This document shows positions 57,794 to 64,000 of a stretch of DNA of 64,000 nucleotides, one piece after another. How positions within the stretch are numbered: the stretch's first letter is position 1; the number at the start of each line of letters is the position of its first letter. The stretch is from Radiobacillus deserti. GTDB taxonomy: Bacteria; Bacillota; Bacilli; Bacillales; Amphibacillaceae. The notes below the pieces were generated by a model. That model worked only from the letters and a program-made list of their open reading frames with translations. It had not been told where the DNA came from and did no database searches. The stretch covers positions 1,116,001 to 1,180,000 of the forward strand of contig NZ_CP041666.1 of the NCBI RefSeq assembly GCF_007301515.1, given 5' to 3'. Both the position numbers and the translations under genes were made by a program.

Positions 57794-58363
57794 TTATAAC
57801 GTATCATAGAACCGTTGAATCTTGCTAATCGGAGCTCTTTTCGCAATGGAACAAGCTTCCAATATCTCTTGAAATACTTGATTTCCTAATTCCCAATTCG
57901 TTGCCTCAAGCTCTAGTTCATAATCTTCTTTCCCGTTGTAGCTACTGTGGTCAAGTACGACTAGTGTATTATGGTAGACCAATTCTGTTCGGTCTGTAAT
58001 AAGTGCACCGCCATAGCGAAGTTTTTCTATCGATATATTGCATTCTTTAAGCTGTTTCCCAACAAATTCCGTTTCAAACGGTTGGTTGTTCAGCCAACGC
58101 ATAGCCTCTTCCTCTGAAAGTTTATCATGCGTTTCTAGGAGTCCGTCTGGATGTGGTTGTTTTAACGTTAAGACATATCCGCTTTCTTTCTCCCGAATTC
58201 GTAGGGCAGCTCCCTTATTTTTTAATGAAAAATCACTCGTTTCAAAATAATGATTAATCTGGCGGAAATGAGTTGATGATTGAAGTGGAAGGTAAGTAGT
58301 GAGCTTATCATATTCCACTTTTGTTAATAGGTTTTTGAATTCAATTTCTATTTCTCGAGCCAA
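57794..58363 (-). CDS. yjbK: CYTH-domain phosphatase-like protein (YjbK)
   Basis: A 189-residue CYTH tunnel-fold protein. The signature EIEIEFKNLL is at the N-terminus, followed by NHYFETSDFSLKNKGAALRI, REKESGYVLTLKQP, GALITDRTEL and YELELEATN, giving the array of Glu, Lys and Arg lining the tunnel. Relatives hydrolyse triphosphates or inorganic polyphosphate. It starts at TTG with AGAGGTG upstream. It is divergent from yjbM, with 201 bases between. In B. subtilis it has the same neighbours. Confidence 0.92.
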   Translation of the reverse strand: MAREIEIEFKNLLTKVEYDKLTTYLPLQSSTHFRQINHYFETSDFSLKNKGAALRIREKESGYVLTLKQPHPDGLLETHDKLSEEEAMRWLNNQPFETEFVGKQLKECNISIEKLRYGGALITDRTELVYHNTLVVLDHSSYNGKEDYELELEATNWELGNQVFQEILEACSIAKRAPISKIQRFYDTL

Positions 58364-58564
58364 GGAAACACCTCTTTTTCTATATGCACTTACTTTCCAT
58401 CAAGATTTTATGGTATTAGTATATGCTAAATGAAAGATTATTTCATGGAATAAGCTAACATAGGATGAGAAAGGGAAGGGACATCTCACAAAGATTGGCT
58501 TGATTTATGATACAATCAATGTGAAGAAATAGGATTATTTGAATAATATAGGTGGTGGAAACGA

Positions 58565-59185
58565 ATGAACTGGGAAGCGTTTCTAGCTCCTTATGCCCAA
58601 GTTGTAGAAGAATTAAAGGTAAAGCTGAAAGGCATGAGAGCTCAGTTTGAGTATGAATCTAGACATTCTCCTATAGAATTTATTACAGGGAGAGTAAAGC
58701 CGATACCGAGCATTTTGGAAAAAGCCCATAGAAAAGGAATACCGGAACATAGATTCGAGGATGATATTCAAGATATCGCAGGTGTTCGGGTCGTCTGTCA
58801 ATTTGTAGATGATATCTATACCATTGTGAACTTGCTGCGATCTAGAAAAGATTTTTTTATTATTGAAGAGAAGGATTACATAGTAGAAAAAAAGGAAAGT
58901 GGTTACCGGTCCTACCATATGATTATTAAGTATCCTGTAGAGACGATACATGGTGAAAAGCGAATCGTTACCGAAATACAAATAAGAACGTTAGCCATGA
59001 ATTTCTGGGCCACGAATGAGCATTCTCTTAATTATAAATATGATGGACAAATTCCTGGCAAAATAAAATCAAGATTAAAACGCGCTGCAGAAGCTGCCTT
59101 TAAATTAGATGAAGAAATGTCGAATATAAAAGAGGAAGTACAAGAGGCACAGCGTATATTTTATGAGTATAAACGGAAGCATTAG
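58565..59185 (+). CDS. yjbM: small alarmone synthetase (YjbM/SasB)
   Basis: Single-domain (p)ppGpp synthetase, 206 residues (B. subtilis 211). The RelA-type core is KPIPSILEKAHRKGIP, DDIQDIAGVRVVCQFVDDIY, EKKESGYRSYHMIIKYPV and VTEIQIRTLAMNFWATNEHS. There is no hydrolase or TGS domain. In relatives the enzyme forms a tetramer activated by pppGpp. The ATG follows AGGTGGTGGAAACG. It is followed by nadF after 18 bases and then rluD, in one apparent operon. Confidence 0.95.
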   Translation: MNWEAFLAPYAQVVEELKVKLKGMRAQFEYESRHSPIEFITGRVKPIPSILEKAHRKGIPEHRFEDDIQDIAGVRVVCQFVDDIYTIVNLLRSRKDFFIIEEKDYIVEKKESGYRSYHMIIKYPVETIHGEKRIVTEIQIRTLAMNFWATNEHSLNYKYDGQIPGKIKSRLKRAAEAAFKLDEEMSNIKEEVQEAQRIFYEYKRKH

Positions 59186-59203
59186 TTGGGGAGGGCTATG
59201 GAA

Positions 59204-60004
59204 GTGAAGTTTGCGATAATTTCTAAAGGAGATCAAAAATCTGAGGAAATTAAGGAAAAGGTGAGACAACACCTAATTGAGTTTGATTTGCTCTACGATG
59301 AGGAAGAGCCAGATCTTGTTCTATCTGTTGGGGGAGACGGAACATTTTTAGAGGCGTTTCACCGGTATCAATTCCGGTTAGAAGAAACTGCATTTTTGGG
59401 TCTGCATACGGGACATTTAGGCTTTTATGCGGATTGGGTACCAGAAGAAGTAGAAAAGCTAATTATTGAGATTGCAAAAACGCCGTATGAAGTGGTGGAG
59501 TACCCATTGTTAGATGTCATGATTCGTCCCAAAACAGGAGATGAAGTACATCATTTCCTTGCATTGAATGAGTGTTCCGTTAAAACAGCGGAGGGTTCTG
59601 TCGTACTAGATGTGACGATTAAAGGAGAGCACTTTGAACGATTTCGTGGAGATGGATTATGTATTTCTACCCCTTCTGGGAGTACGGCATATAACAAAGC
59701 GCTCGGTGGAGGGATTATTCATCCGTCTCTACCATCGATACAGATCACAGAGATGGCATCCATTAACAACCGAGTATTCCGAACCATTGGTTCACCGTTG
59801 ATTCTTCCGGATCACCACACGTGTGAATTGCATCCTATAAATGACAAAAGTTTCCTAATTACAATTGATCATATAACAAAAAACTATAGTAACGTAGAAG
59901 TTATTGAATGTAAGGTAGCAAAAGAAAAAATTCGCTTTGCAAGATTCCGTCCTTTTCCTTTTTGGAAGCGGGTTAGGGATTCCTTCGTTTCGGATGATTC
60001 CTAG
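59204..60004 (+). CDS. nadF: NAD kinase
   Basis: Makes NADP from NAD and ATP. The GTG at 59204 is chosen: the protein then begins MKFAIISKGDQKSEEI like B. subtilis NadF and has the same 266 residues, with GGAGG nine bases upstream. The family motifs are LVLSVGGDGTFLEAFHRY, GLHTGHLGFYADWVPEE, FRGDGLCISTPSGSTAYNKA and ARFRPFPFWKRVRDSF. It is the middle gene of yjbM-nadF-rluD. Confidence 0.96.
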   Translation: MKFAIISKGDQKSEEIKEKVRQHLIEFDLLYDEEEPDLVLSVGGDGTFLEAFHRYQFRLEETAFLGLHTGHLGFYADWVPEEVEKLIIEIAKTPYEVVEYPLLDVMIRPKTGDEVHHFLALNECSVKTAEGSVVLDVTIKGEHFERFRGDGLCISTPSGSTAYNKALGGGIIHPSLPSIQITEMASINNRVFRTIGSPLILPDHHTCELHPINDKSFLITIDHITKNYSNVEVIECKVAKEKIRFARFRPFPFWKRVRDSFVSDDS

Positions 60005-60018
60005 AAAGGAGTTTATAG

Positions 60019-60894
60019 GTGAAGTGGTCCATTGAAAAAGAGCATGATTCCATGCTTGTTCGAGAATTTTTACATCAAGTATGCGGATTATCTCGCCGAA
60101 TTATTAAGGTTTTAAAATTTCAAGGTGGTACAATTCTGGTAGATGGCGTGCCTAGAGATGTTCGGTATAAGCTAACAGAAGGGGAAGTCATCCAAGTTTT
60201 ATTTCCACCAGAAGCAAGAGGGCCATCCATGGTAGCGGAGCGGTTACCAATTGAGATTATGTATGAGGATGATGATGTTCTAGTTATTCATAAGCCAGCA
60301 GGAATTGCTACGATTCCTTCTCTAAATCATACGACTGGTACGATTGCTAATCGTTTATTAGGATACTATGATGAGAAGAACCTACATTATACGGTTCATA
60401 TCGTAACAAGGCTGGATAAGGATACGAGTGGCCTTCTGTTAGTTGCGAAGCATCGGTTAAGCCATTCTATTTTATCTAGAGACCAAAAAATAGGATTGGT
60501 TAATCGAAGCTATTATGCAATTGTAGAAGGTCATCTCCACGAAAAGAAATCTACTATTGACTTACCCATCGGTCGTAAAGCAGAATCGATTATTCAGCGG
60601 GCGGTTTTAGAGGATGGTCAGCAGGCGATTACGCATTACGTGGTCGAGCGGGAAATGAAAGAGGAAACACTCGTATCCGTACGATTAGAAACTGGAAGAA
60701 CCCATCAAATCAGAGTTCATTTCTCTCATATAGGCCATCCTTTACTAGGTGATACTCTGTATGGTGGAATTCACACCAAGATTCAAAGACAAGCTCTACA
60801 TTGTAAATCATTGTCGTTTAATCAGCCGTTTACAGGTGAACGGATTACCTTAACATGTGATATGCCGGAAGATATGCAACAGATTTTAAGATAA
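60019..60894 (+). CDS. RluA/RluD-family pseudouridine synthase (YjbO)
   Basis: Modifies uridines in RNA, probably 23S rRNA; the exact targets of the YjbO subgroup are not known to me. It has 291 residues. An S4-like N-terminal RNA-binding region (REFLHQVCGLSRRIIKVLKF) is followed by IMYEDDDVLVIHKPAGIATI and the catalytic Asp133 in HIVTRLDKDTSGLLLVAKH, then LETGRTHQIRVHFSHIGHPL. The GTG start has AAAGGAG upstream. It ends at a bidirectional terminator. Confidence 0.94.
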   Translation: MKWSIEKEHDSMLVREFLHQVCGLSRRIIKVLKFQGGTILVDGVPRDVRYKLTEGEVIQVLFPPEARGPSMVAERLPIEIMYEDDDVLVIHKPAGIATIPSLNHTTGTIANRLLGYYDEKNLHYTVHIVTRLDKDTSGLLLVAKHRLSHSILSRDQKIGLVNRSYYAIVEGHLHEKKSTIDLPIGRKAESIIQRAVLEDGQQAITHYVVEREMKEETLVSVRLETGRTHQIRVHFSHIGHPLLGDTLYGGIHTKIQRQALHCKSLSFNQPFTGERITLTCDMPEDMQQILR

Positions 60895-60921
60895 AAAAAC
60901 GAGCTGCTTAGCTCGTTTTTT
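60893..60921. terminator. bidirectional terminator between rluD-like gene and prpE
   Basis: ACGAGC and GCTCGT with a six-base loop, extended by A7 and T7 tracts on the two sides; it overlaps both stop regions. Confidence 0.9.
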
Positions 60922-61661
60922 TAGTCAGTATGGTAGTTGAATTTCTCTTCAACAAAAGGCTGTTTGGATGGCACGGACACAAGCGATTCTTCAGGTAGTC
61001 GAAAAGCGGTCAACTCATTACCAAATACGCAGCCTGTATCAATATTAATCGTTTTATTTACTTTTCTTGGTGTCCGTACTGGTGTATGGCCATACACAAT
61101 CCAACGATTTCCGGTATAATGTTGGGCCCAGTCCCTGCGTACGGGTCTGCCATCATTATGTGTTTCTCCAGTTATATCTCCATAAAGGACGAAGGTTTGA
61201 ACTTTTTTGCCAGATTGTCCAATCAAATCTTCCCGAATCCCAGCATGGGCTACAACAGCATTCACCTCTGGAAGCTCTAGGTACAACGGTGCTTTTTCAT
61301 ATAACGTCATGAAATGGTGTTGAATTTCTTTCTGCCTTTTGGAATCTAACTGGCGATATTCTGCTGTGGTAGTTTCTAATCCATGCTGCTCTTTTACTTT
61401 ATTACCTAAAAAGAAGCGGTAAAGCTTATTGCAATGATTTCCCGGAACGTATTTTGCTTTATCGTTTACTACCATTTGATAAACTAAATCAATGACGCCA
61501 ATAGAATTTGGCCCACGATCGGTTAAGTCACCTAAAAAAATTGGTAAACGCCCATCAGGGTGAACAGGAAAACTTTGTTCCCACTGATACCCTAATTCCT
61601 GAAAGAGCTCAACTAATTCGTCTATGCATCCATGAATATCTCCGATGATATCTACTTTCAT
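60921..61661 (-). CDS. prpE: PrpE-type metallophosphatase / diadenosine tetraphosphatase
   Basis: Calcineurin-like phosphatase, 246 residues (B. subtilis PrpE 244). Metal-binding motifs are DIIGDIHGCIDE, FLGDLTDRGPNS, YVPGNHCNKLYR and AHAGIRED, followed by IVYGHTPVRTPRK. B. subtilis PrpE splits Ap4A and dephosphorylates tyrosine phosphate, and has been linked to spore germination. The ATG at 61661 has GGAGGGATTTCTA upstream; the longer frame to 61694 passes through the neighbouring hairpin. Confidence 0.95.
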   Translation of the reverse strand: MKVDIIGDIHGCIDELVELFQELGYQWEQSFPVHPDGRLPIFLGDLTDRGPNSIGVIDLVYQMVVNDKAKYVPGNHCNKLYRFFLGNKVKEQHGLETTTAEYRQLDSKRQKEIQHHFMTLYEKAPLYLELPEVNAVVAHAGIREDLIGQSGKKVQTFVLYGDITGETHNDGRPVRRDWAQHYTGNRWIVYGHTPVRTPRKVNKTINIDTGCVFGNELTAFRLPEESLVSVPSKQPFVEEKFNYHTD

Positions 61662-61696
61662 TAGAAATCCCTCCATCCACATTGAGTATAACAAAA

Positions 61697-61732
61697 CAGG
61701 TGAAAAAGCTTAGTATTTAGCTTTTCCACCTG
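61697..61732 (-). terminator. terminator of the SEDS gene
   Basis: CAGGTGGAAAAGCT and AGCTTTTTCACCTG pair with one mismatch around an eight-base loop, then TTTTGTT on the minus strand, just after the RodA-like stop. Confidence 0.88.
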
Positions 61733-61736
61733 CTGT

Positions 61737-62909
61737 TTAATCAAACATATATTGTTTGGTTCGCGAATGTATATTCAACACGATACCAATTGCTAAAAGA
61801 TAGGTTAACGTAGAACTTCCTCCATAGCTTATAAAAGGAAGCGGTAAGCCTGTGATCGGAAGAAGCTGGATGGACATCCCGATATTCTGGAAAATTTGGA
61901 ATGTGAACATTCCAATGAATCCAGTAATCAAATAACTTCCAAACGGGTCATTACTTTGCAGTGCAATGTGAATTAGACGGTAAATGAGTAAAAAGAAAAG
62001 GGTGACAAGGATACTAGAACCGAGAAAACCGAATTGCTCTGAAATCGCGGTAAAAATCATATCCGTGTGCTGCTCTGGAATTTCCGTCACTTCAAATTCT
62101 CTAAATCCTTTACCAGTAAGCTGTCCAGATCCTATCGCCATCATAGCTTGGATTAGATGATATCCTCCTGATTTACTATATCTCTCAGGGTCTAGCCAGC
62201 CATTGAATCGAGATTCTACGTGGTCAAAGCCACTTTTGTCCATAAAAGCATCCATTTCTTTAGGGAAATAGAAGAACAATGCTACTACGATTCCCGCTAT
62301 GACAGCAACGGAAGCGAGAATCGTAAAAAGGATTCTCCAACGAACTCCTGATACTAAAATCATACAGCCCACGATGGCAGAAAGGACAAGAAACCCTCCT
62401 AAATCGGGTTGGATTGCCACTAAGCCCATAGGTGGTAGGGATACGAGTAATATTTTTCCAAGCAACCATATATCGCTTTTAATGGATTTATATTTCGTAT
62501 TTTCATGATGTCCCATAATCAAATGGGCAATCGTAATCACGAGAAAAACCTTCATGAACTCGGCTGGCTGCATCGTTCCAAATACAGGTATATTCATCCA
62601 GCTCGTAGCCCCATTAACCGTTTTGATAAGCGGCGGTCCTGGAAAATTGAAAGCAAGCATGAGTAGTAATATCATCCCGAGCCCATATAAAAACCAGGTG
62701 ATTTGTCTAAGTCGGTCATAATCAACGAGCATAACGACTGCGATAGCCATCGATCCGACAATGTACCAGACAACTTGTTTTAGAAAGTAGTTTTGATCCA
62801 GAGTAGGCTGTAACGAGTAAATGGTAAAACAGCTCACAATGCCGAGCAATATTAAAATTAAAATTAAGGAATAATCTATATTAGGTGTATTCGAATTTCT
62901 TGAACTCAT
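61737..62909 (-). CDS. RodA/FtsW/SpoVE-family (SEDS) glycan polymerase
   Basis: Polytopic SEDS protein, 390 residues with about ten helices, which polymerises peptidoglycan glycan strands together with a class B PBP. The visible marks are NGATSWMNIPVFGTMQPAEF (the conserved post-helix segment), GLVAIQPDLGGFLVL, AMMAIGSGQLTGKGFREFEV, the catalytic-site motif PEQHTDMIFTAISEQFGFLG with the conserved Asp, and GLPLPFISYGGSSTL near the end. The sequence is closer to RodA than FtsW as judged by the PEQHTDMIF motif. AGAAAGG precedes the ATG. No partner PBP is nearby; it is probably a paralogue. Confidence 0.9.
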   Translation of the reverse strand: MSSRNSNTPNIDYSLILILILLGIVSCFTIYSLQPTLDQNYFLKQVVWYIVGSMAIAVVMLVDYDRLRQITWFLYGLGMILLLMLAFNFPGPPLIKTVNGATSWMNIPVFGTMQPAEFMKVFLVITIAHLIMGHHENTKYKSIKSDIWLLGKILLVSLPPMGLVAIQPDLGGFLVLSAIVGCMILVSGVRWRILFTILASVAVIAGIVVALFFYFPKEMDAFMDKSGFDHVESRFNGWLDPERYSKSGGYHLIQAMMAIGSGQLTGKGFREFEVTEIPEQHTDMIFTAISEQFGFLGSSILVTLFFLLIYRLIHIALQSNDPFGSYLITGFIGMFTFQIFQNIGMSIQLLPITGLPLPFISYGGSSTLTYLLAIGIVLNIHSRTKQYMFD

Positions 62910-63226
62910 TTTGATTCCTTTCTAACTAAGAAATTCAGTCAATTATTTGTATAAGTGTATGGAACTGTTCGTTCATTTAATAAAGATAAAAATAAAAATG
63001 TATCTCTACGTTAACTTTTCCTTTAAAATTATTAGTATAGCTTTTTATGACAATATATACTATCAGTTTACATCATTAGTAAAGTTTTTTCACTGCATCG
63101 TTTGAAAAAGATAATGACTTTGTCGAATAGGTCCTGCTTCCATTTATATCGACGAATGAACGAGGAAAAAAGTTTCTTCTTTCTATAAAATAGTGGATAA
63201 TGTTCACAGGCAAGGAGGGAATAGAA
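62910..63226. other. 317-base gap between the SEDS gene and mgtE
   Basis: AT-rich region between divergent genes. No M-box (magnesium riboswitch) core was recognised upstream of mgtE, and no small gene with a ribosome site was found. It presumably holds both promoters. Confidence 0.45.
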
Positions 63227-64000
63227 ATGGAGCACTTAGATGCACAAGAGCGTGAACAGCAATGGAAAAAGATTCAAGAAGCGTTATTTAATAAACAAAT
63301 CGGGGAGTTTCGTGCCGAGTTTCTAGAGCTACATCCTTATGATCAAGCGAAAATCTTTGAAGAGCAATCAGAAGATGTTCGAATGCTTATATATAGCTAT
63401 TTGTCACCAGAAGAAATGGCAGATGTCATGGAGAATATTGATTATGAGGATGTAGAAGAATTTTTTACAGAAATGGATCCTCGCTATGCTTCTAATGTGT
63501 TAGCTGAAATGTCCACGGATGACTCTGTAGATATTTTAAACGAGCTAGATAAAGATAAAGTGGCTAGCTTTTTAACGATCATGGATAAGGAAGCGGCACA
63601 AGAAATAAAAGAGCTACTTCATTATGAAGAAAAAACAGCGGGAAGTCTCATGACGAATGAATATGTCGTGATTCACGCTGGACAAACGGTAAAAGAAGCG
63701 ATGCGTCATCTTCGTCAAGAAGCACCAGAAGCAGAGACGATTTACTATACGTACGTTGTAGACGATCAAAAGCGATTGGTTGGGGTAATTTCATTAAGAG
63801 ATTTGATTATTGCTGAAGGGGATTGGCTCGTATCGGATGTCATGAGTGACCGTGTTGTTTCTGTATCGGTTGGACAGGACCAAGAAGAAGTGGCACACAT
63901 GATGAGAGACTATGACTTCCTAGCATTACCAGTTGTTGATTTTCAAAATCACTTATTAGGGATTATTACCGTCGATGACGTCATGGATGTAATGGAGGAA
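63227..64000 (+). CDS. mgtE: MgtE magnesium transporter (3' end cut by window)
   Basis: Mg2+ channel/transporter; 258 codons are present and the frame is open at base 64000. The ATG at 63227 has AAGGAGGGAATAGAA upstream. The N-terminal superhelical domain has LSPEEMADVMENIDYEDVEE followed by MSTDDSVDILNELD and LLHYEEKTAGSLMTNEYVVI, the latter opening the first CBS domain. YTYVVDDQKRLVGVISLRDL and SDVMSDRVVSVSVGQDQEEV, then LPVVDFQNHLLGIITVDDVM, show two CBS repeats that sense Mg2+. The five-helix pore domain lies outside the window. Confidence 0.95.
   Translation, partial: MEHLDAQEREQQWKKIQEALFNKQIGEFRAEFLELHPYDQAKIFEEQSEDVRMLIYSYLSPEEMADVMENIDYEDVEEFFTEMDPRYASNVLAEMSTDDSVDILNELDKDKVASFLTIMDKEAAQEIKELLHYEEKTAGSLMTNEYVVIHAGQTVKEAMRHLRQEAPEAETIYYTYVVDDQKRLVGVISLRDLIIAEGDWLVSDVMSDRVVSVSVGQDQEEVAHMMRDYDFLALPVVDFQNHLLGIITVDDVMDVMEE

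Noticed and set aside
62910..63226. Possible M-box magnesium riboswitch before mgtE
   Set aside because: None of the conserved M-box core sequence was recognised and no terminator hairpin precedes the ATG.
1..64000. CRISPR arrays, tRNA and rRNA genes, prophage
   Set aside because: No regularly spaced repeats, no tRNA-like TTCGAAT arms with matching stems, and no phage structural genes were seen.

Overview
The window is a stretch of chromosome from a low-GC, endospore-forming member of the Bacillaceae. Evidence: a complete gerPA-PF spore germination operon, AddAB rather than RecBCD, Spx/SpxH/MecA, a T-box on trpS, many TTG/GTG starts behind strong AGGAGG-type ribosome sites, and a gene order that follows (from memory) the B. 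subtilis order comK - yhjD - yhjE - sipV - addB - addA - gerP - yisL - asnO - yisQ - yitS - yitT - yitU - yitV - yitW - yjzD - yjaV - med - fabH - fabF - yjbA - trpS - opp - yjbC - spx - mecA - coiA - pepF - yjbH/I/K/M - nadF - yjbO - prpE. The genus cannot be fixed from sequence alone; many proteins are acidic, which would fit a salt-tolerant relative.

Layout. 0-4.5 kb: the cut end of comK, two small membrane proteins, an SDR oxidoreductase, YhjD-like and TVP38-family proteins and signal peptidase SipV. 4.5-11.8 kb: addB-addA. 11.8-13.7 kb: gerPF-PA on the minus strand. 13.8-18.8 kb: an accessory stretch with a DUF418 membrane protein and downstream membrane ORFs, a decayed IS1182-family element (five frameshifts) and rocD. 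18.9-23.1 kb: yisL, a 53-residue membrane protein, asnO and a membrane-anchored GH13-like protein that has lost the catalytic residues. 23.4-30.9 kb: an unknown gene, a frameshifted MATE transporter, DegV, a frameshifted YitT, an Nfu_N protein, two small proteins, YitU, YitV and YitW.

31.0-33.5 kb holds the most unusual content: a five-gene group built from two HSP20-like proteins, two GerPA/PF-type small proteins, and a protein with a GerPC-like N-terminus joined to what looks like a DehI (halo-acid dehalogenase) type domain. It reads as a second, divergent GerP-like locus. 33.5-42.5 kb: uppP, an Sm-like Tyr/Gly-rich protein, yjzD, yjaV, med, a YppG-like gene, fabH-fabF behind a FapR-like operator, yjbA, and trpS behind a T-box leader. 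42.8-48.8 kb: oppABCDF. 49-64 kb: a DUF4015 secreted protein, yjbC, spx, mecA, coiA, pepF, a 57-residue membrane protein, spxH-yjbI, yjbK, yjbM-nadF-rluD, prpE, a RodA/FtsW-type SEDS protein and the first 258 codons of mgtE.

How it fits together: ComK, CoiA, MecA and Med concern competence; Spx, SpxH and MecA belong to the ClpXP/ClpCP regulatory network; YjbM and NadF handle (p)ppGpp and NADP; gerP and the second cluster concern the spore coat and germination. Several apparent breaks (MATE, YitT, two small membrane genes) are single-base changes in homopolymer runs, so sequencing error must be excluded before calling them pseudogenes. No tRNA, rRNA or CRISPR array was seen.
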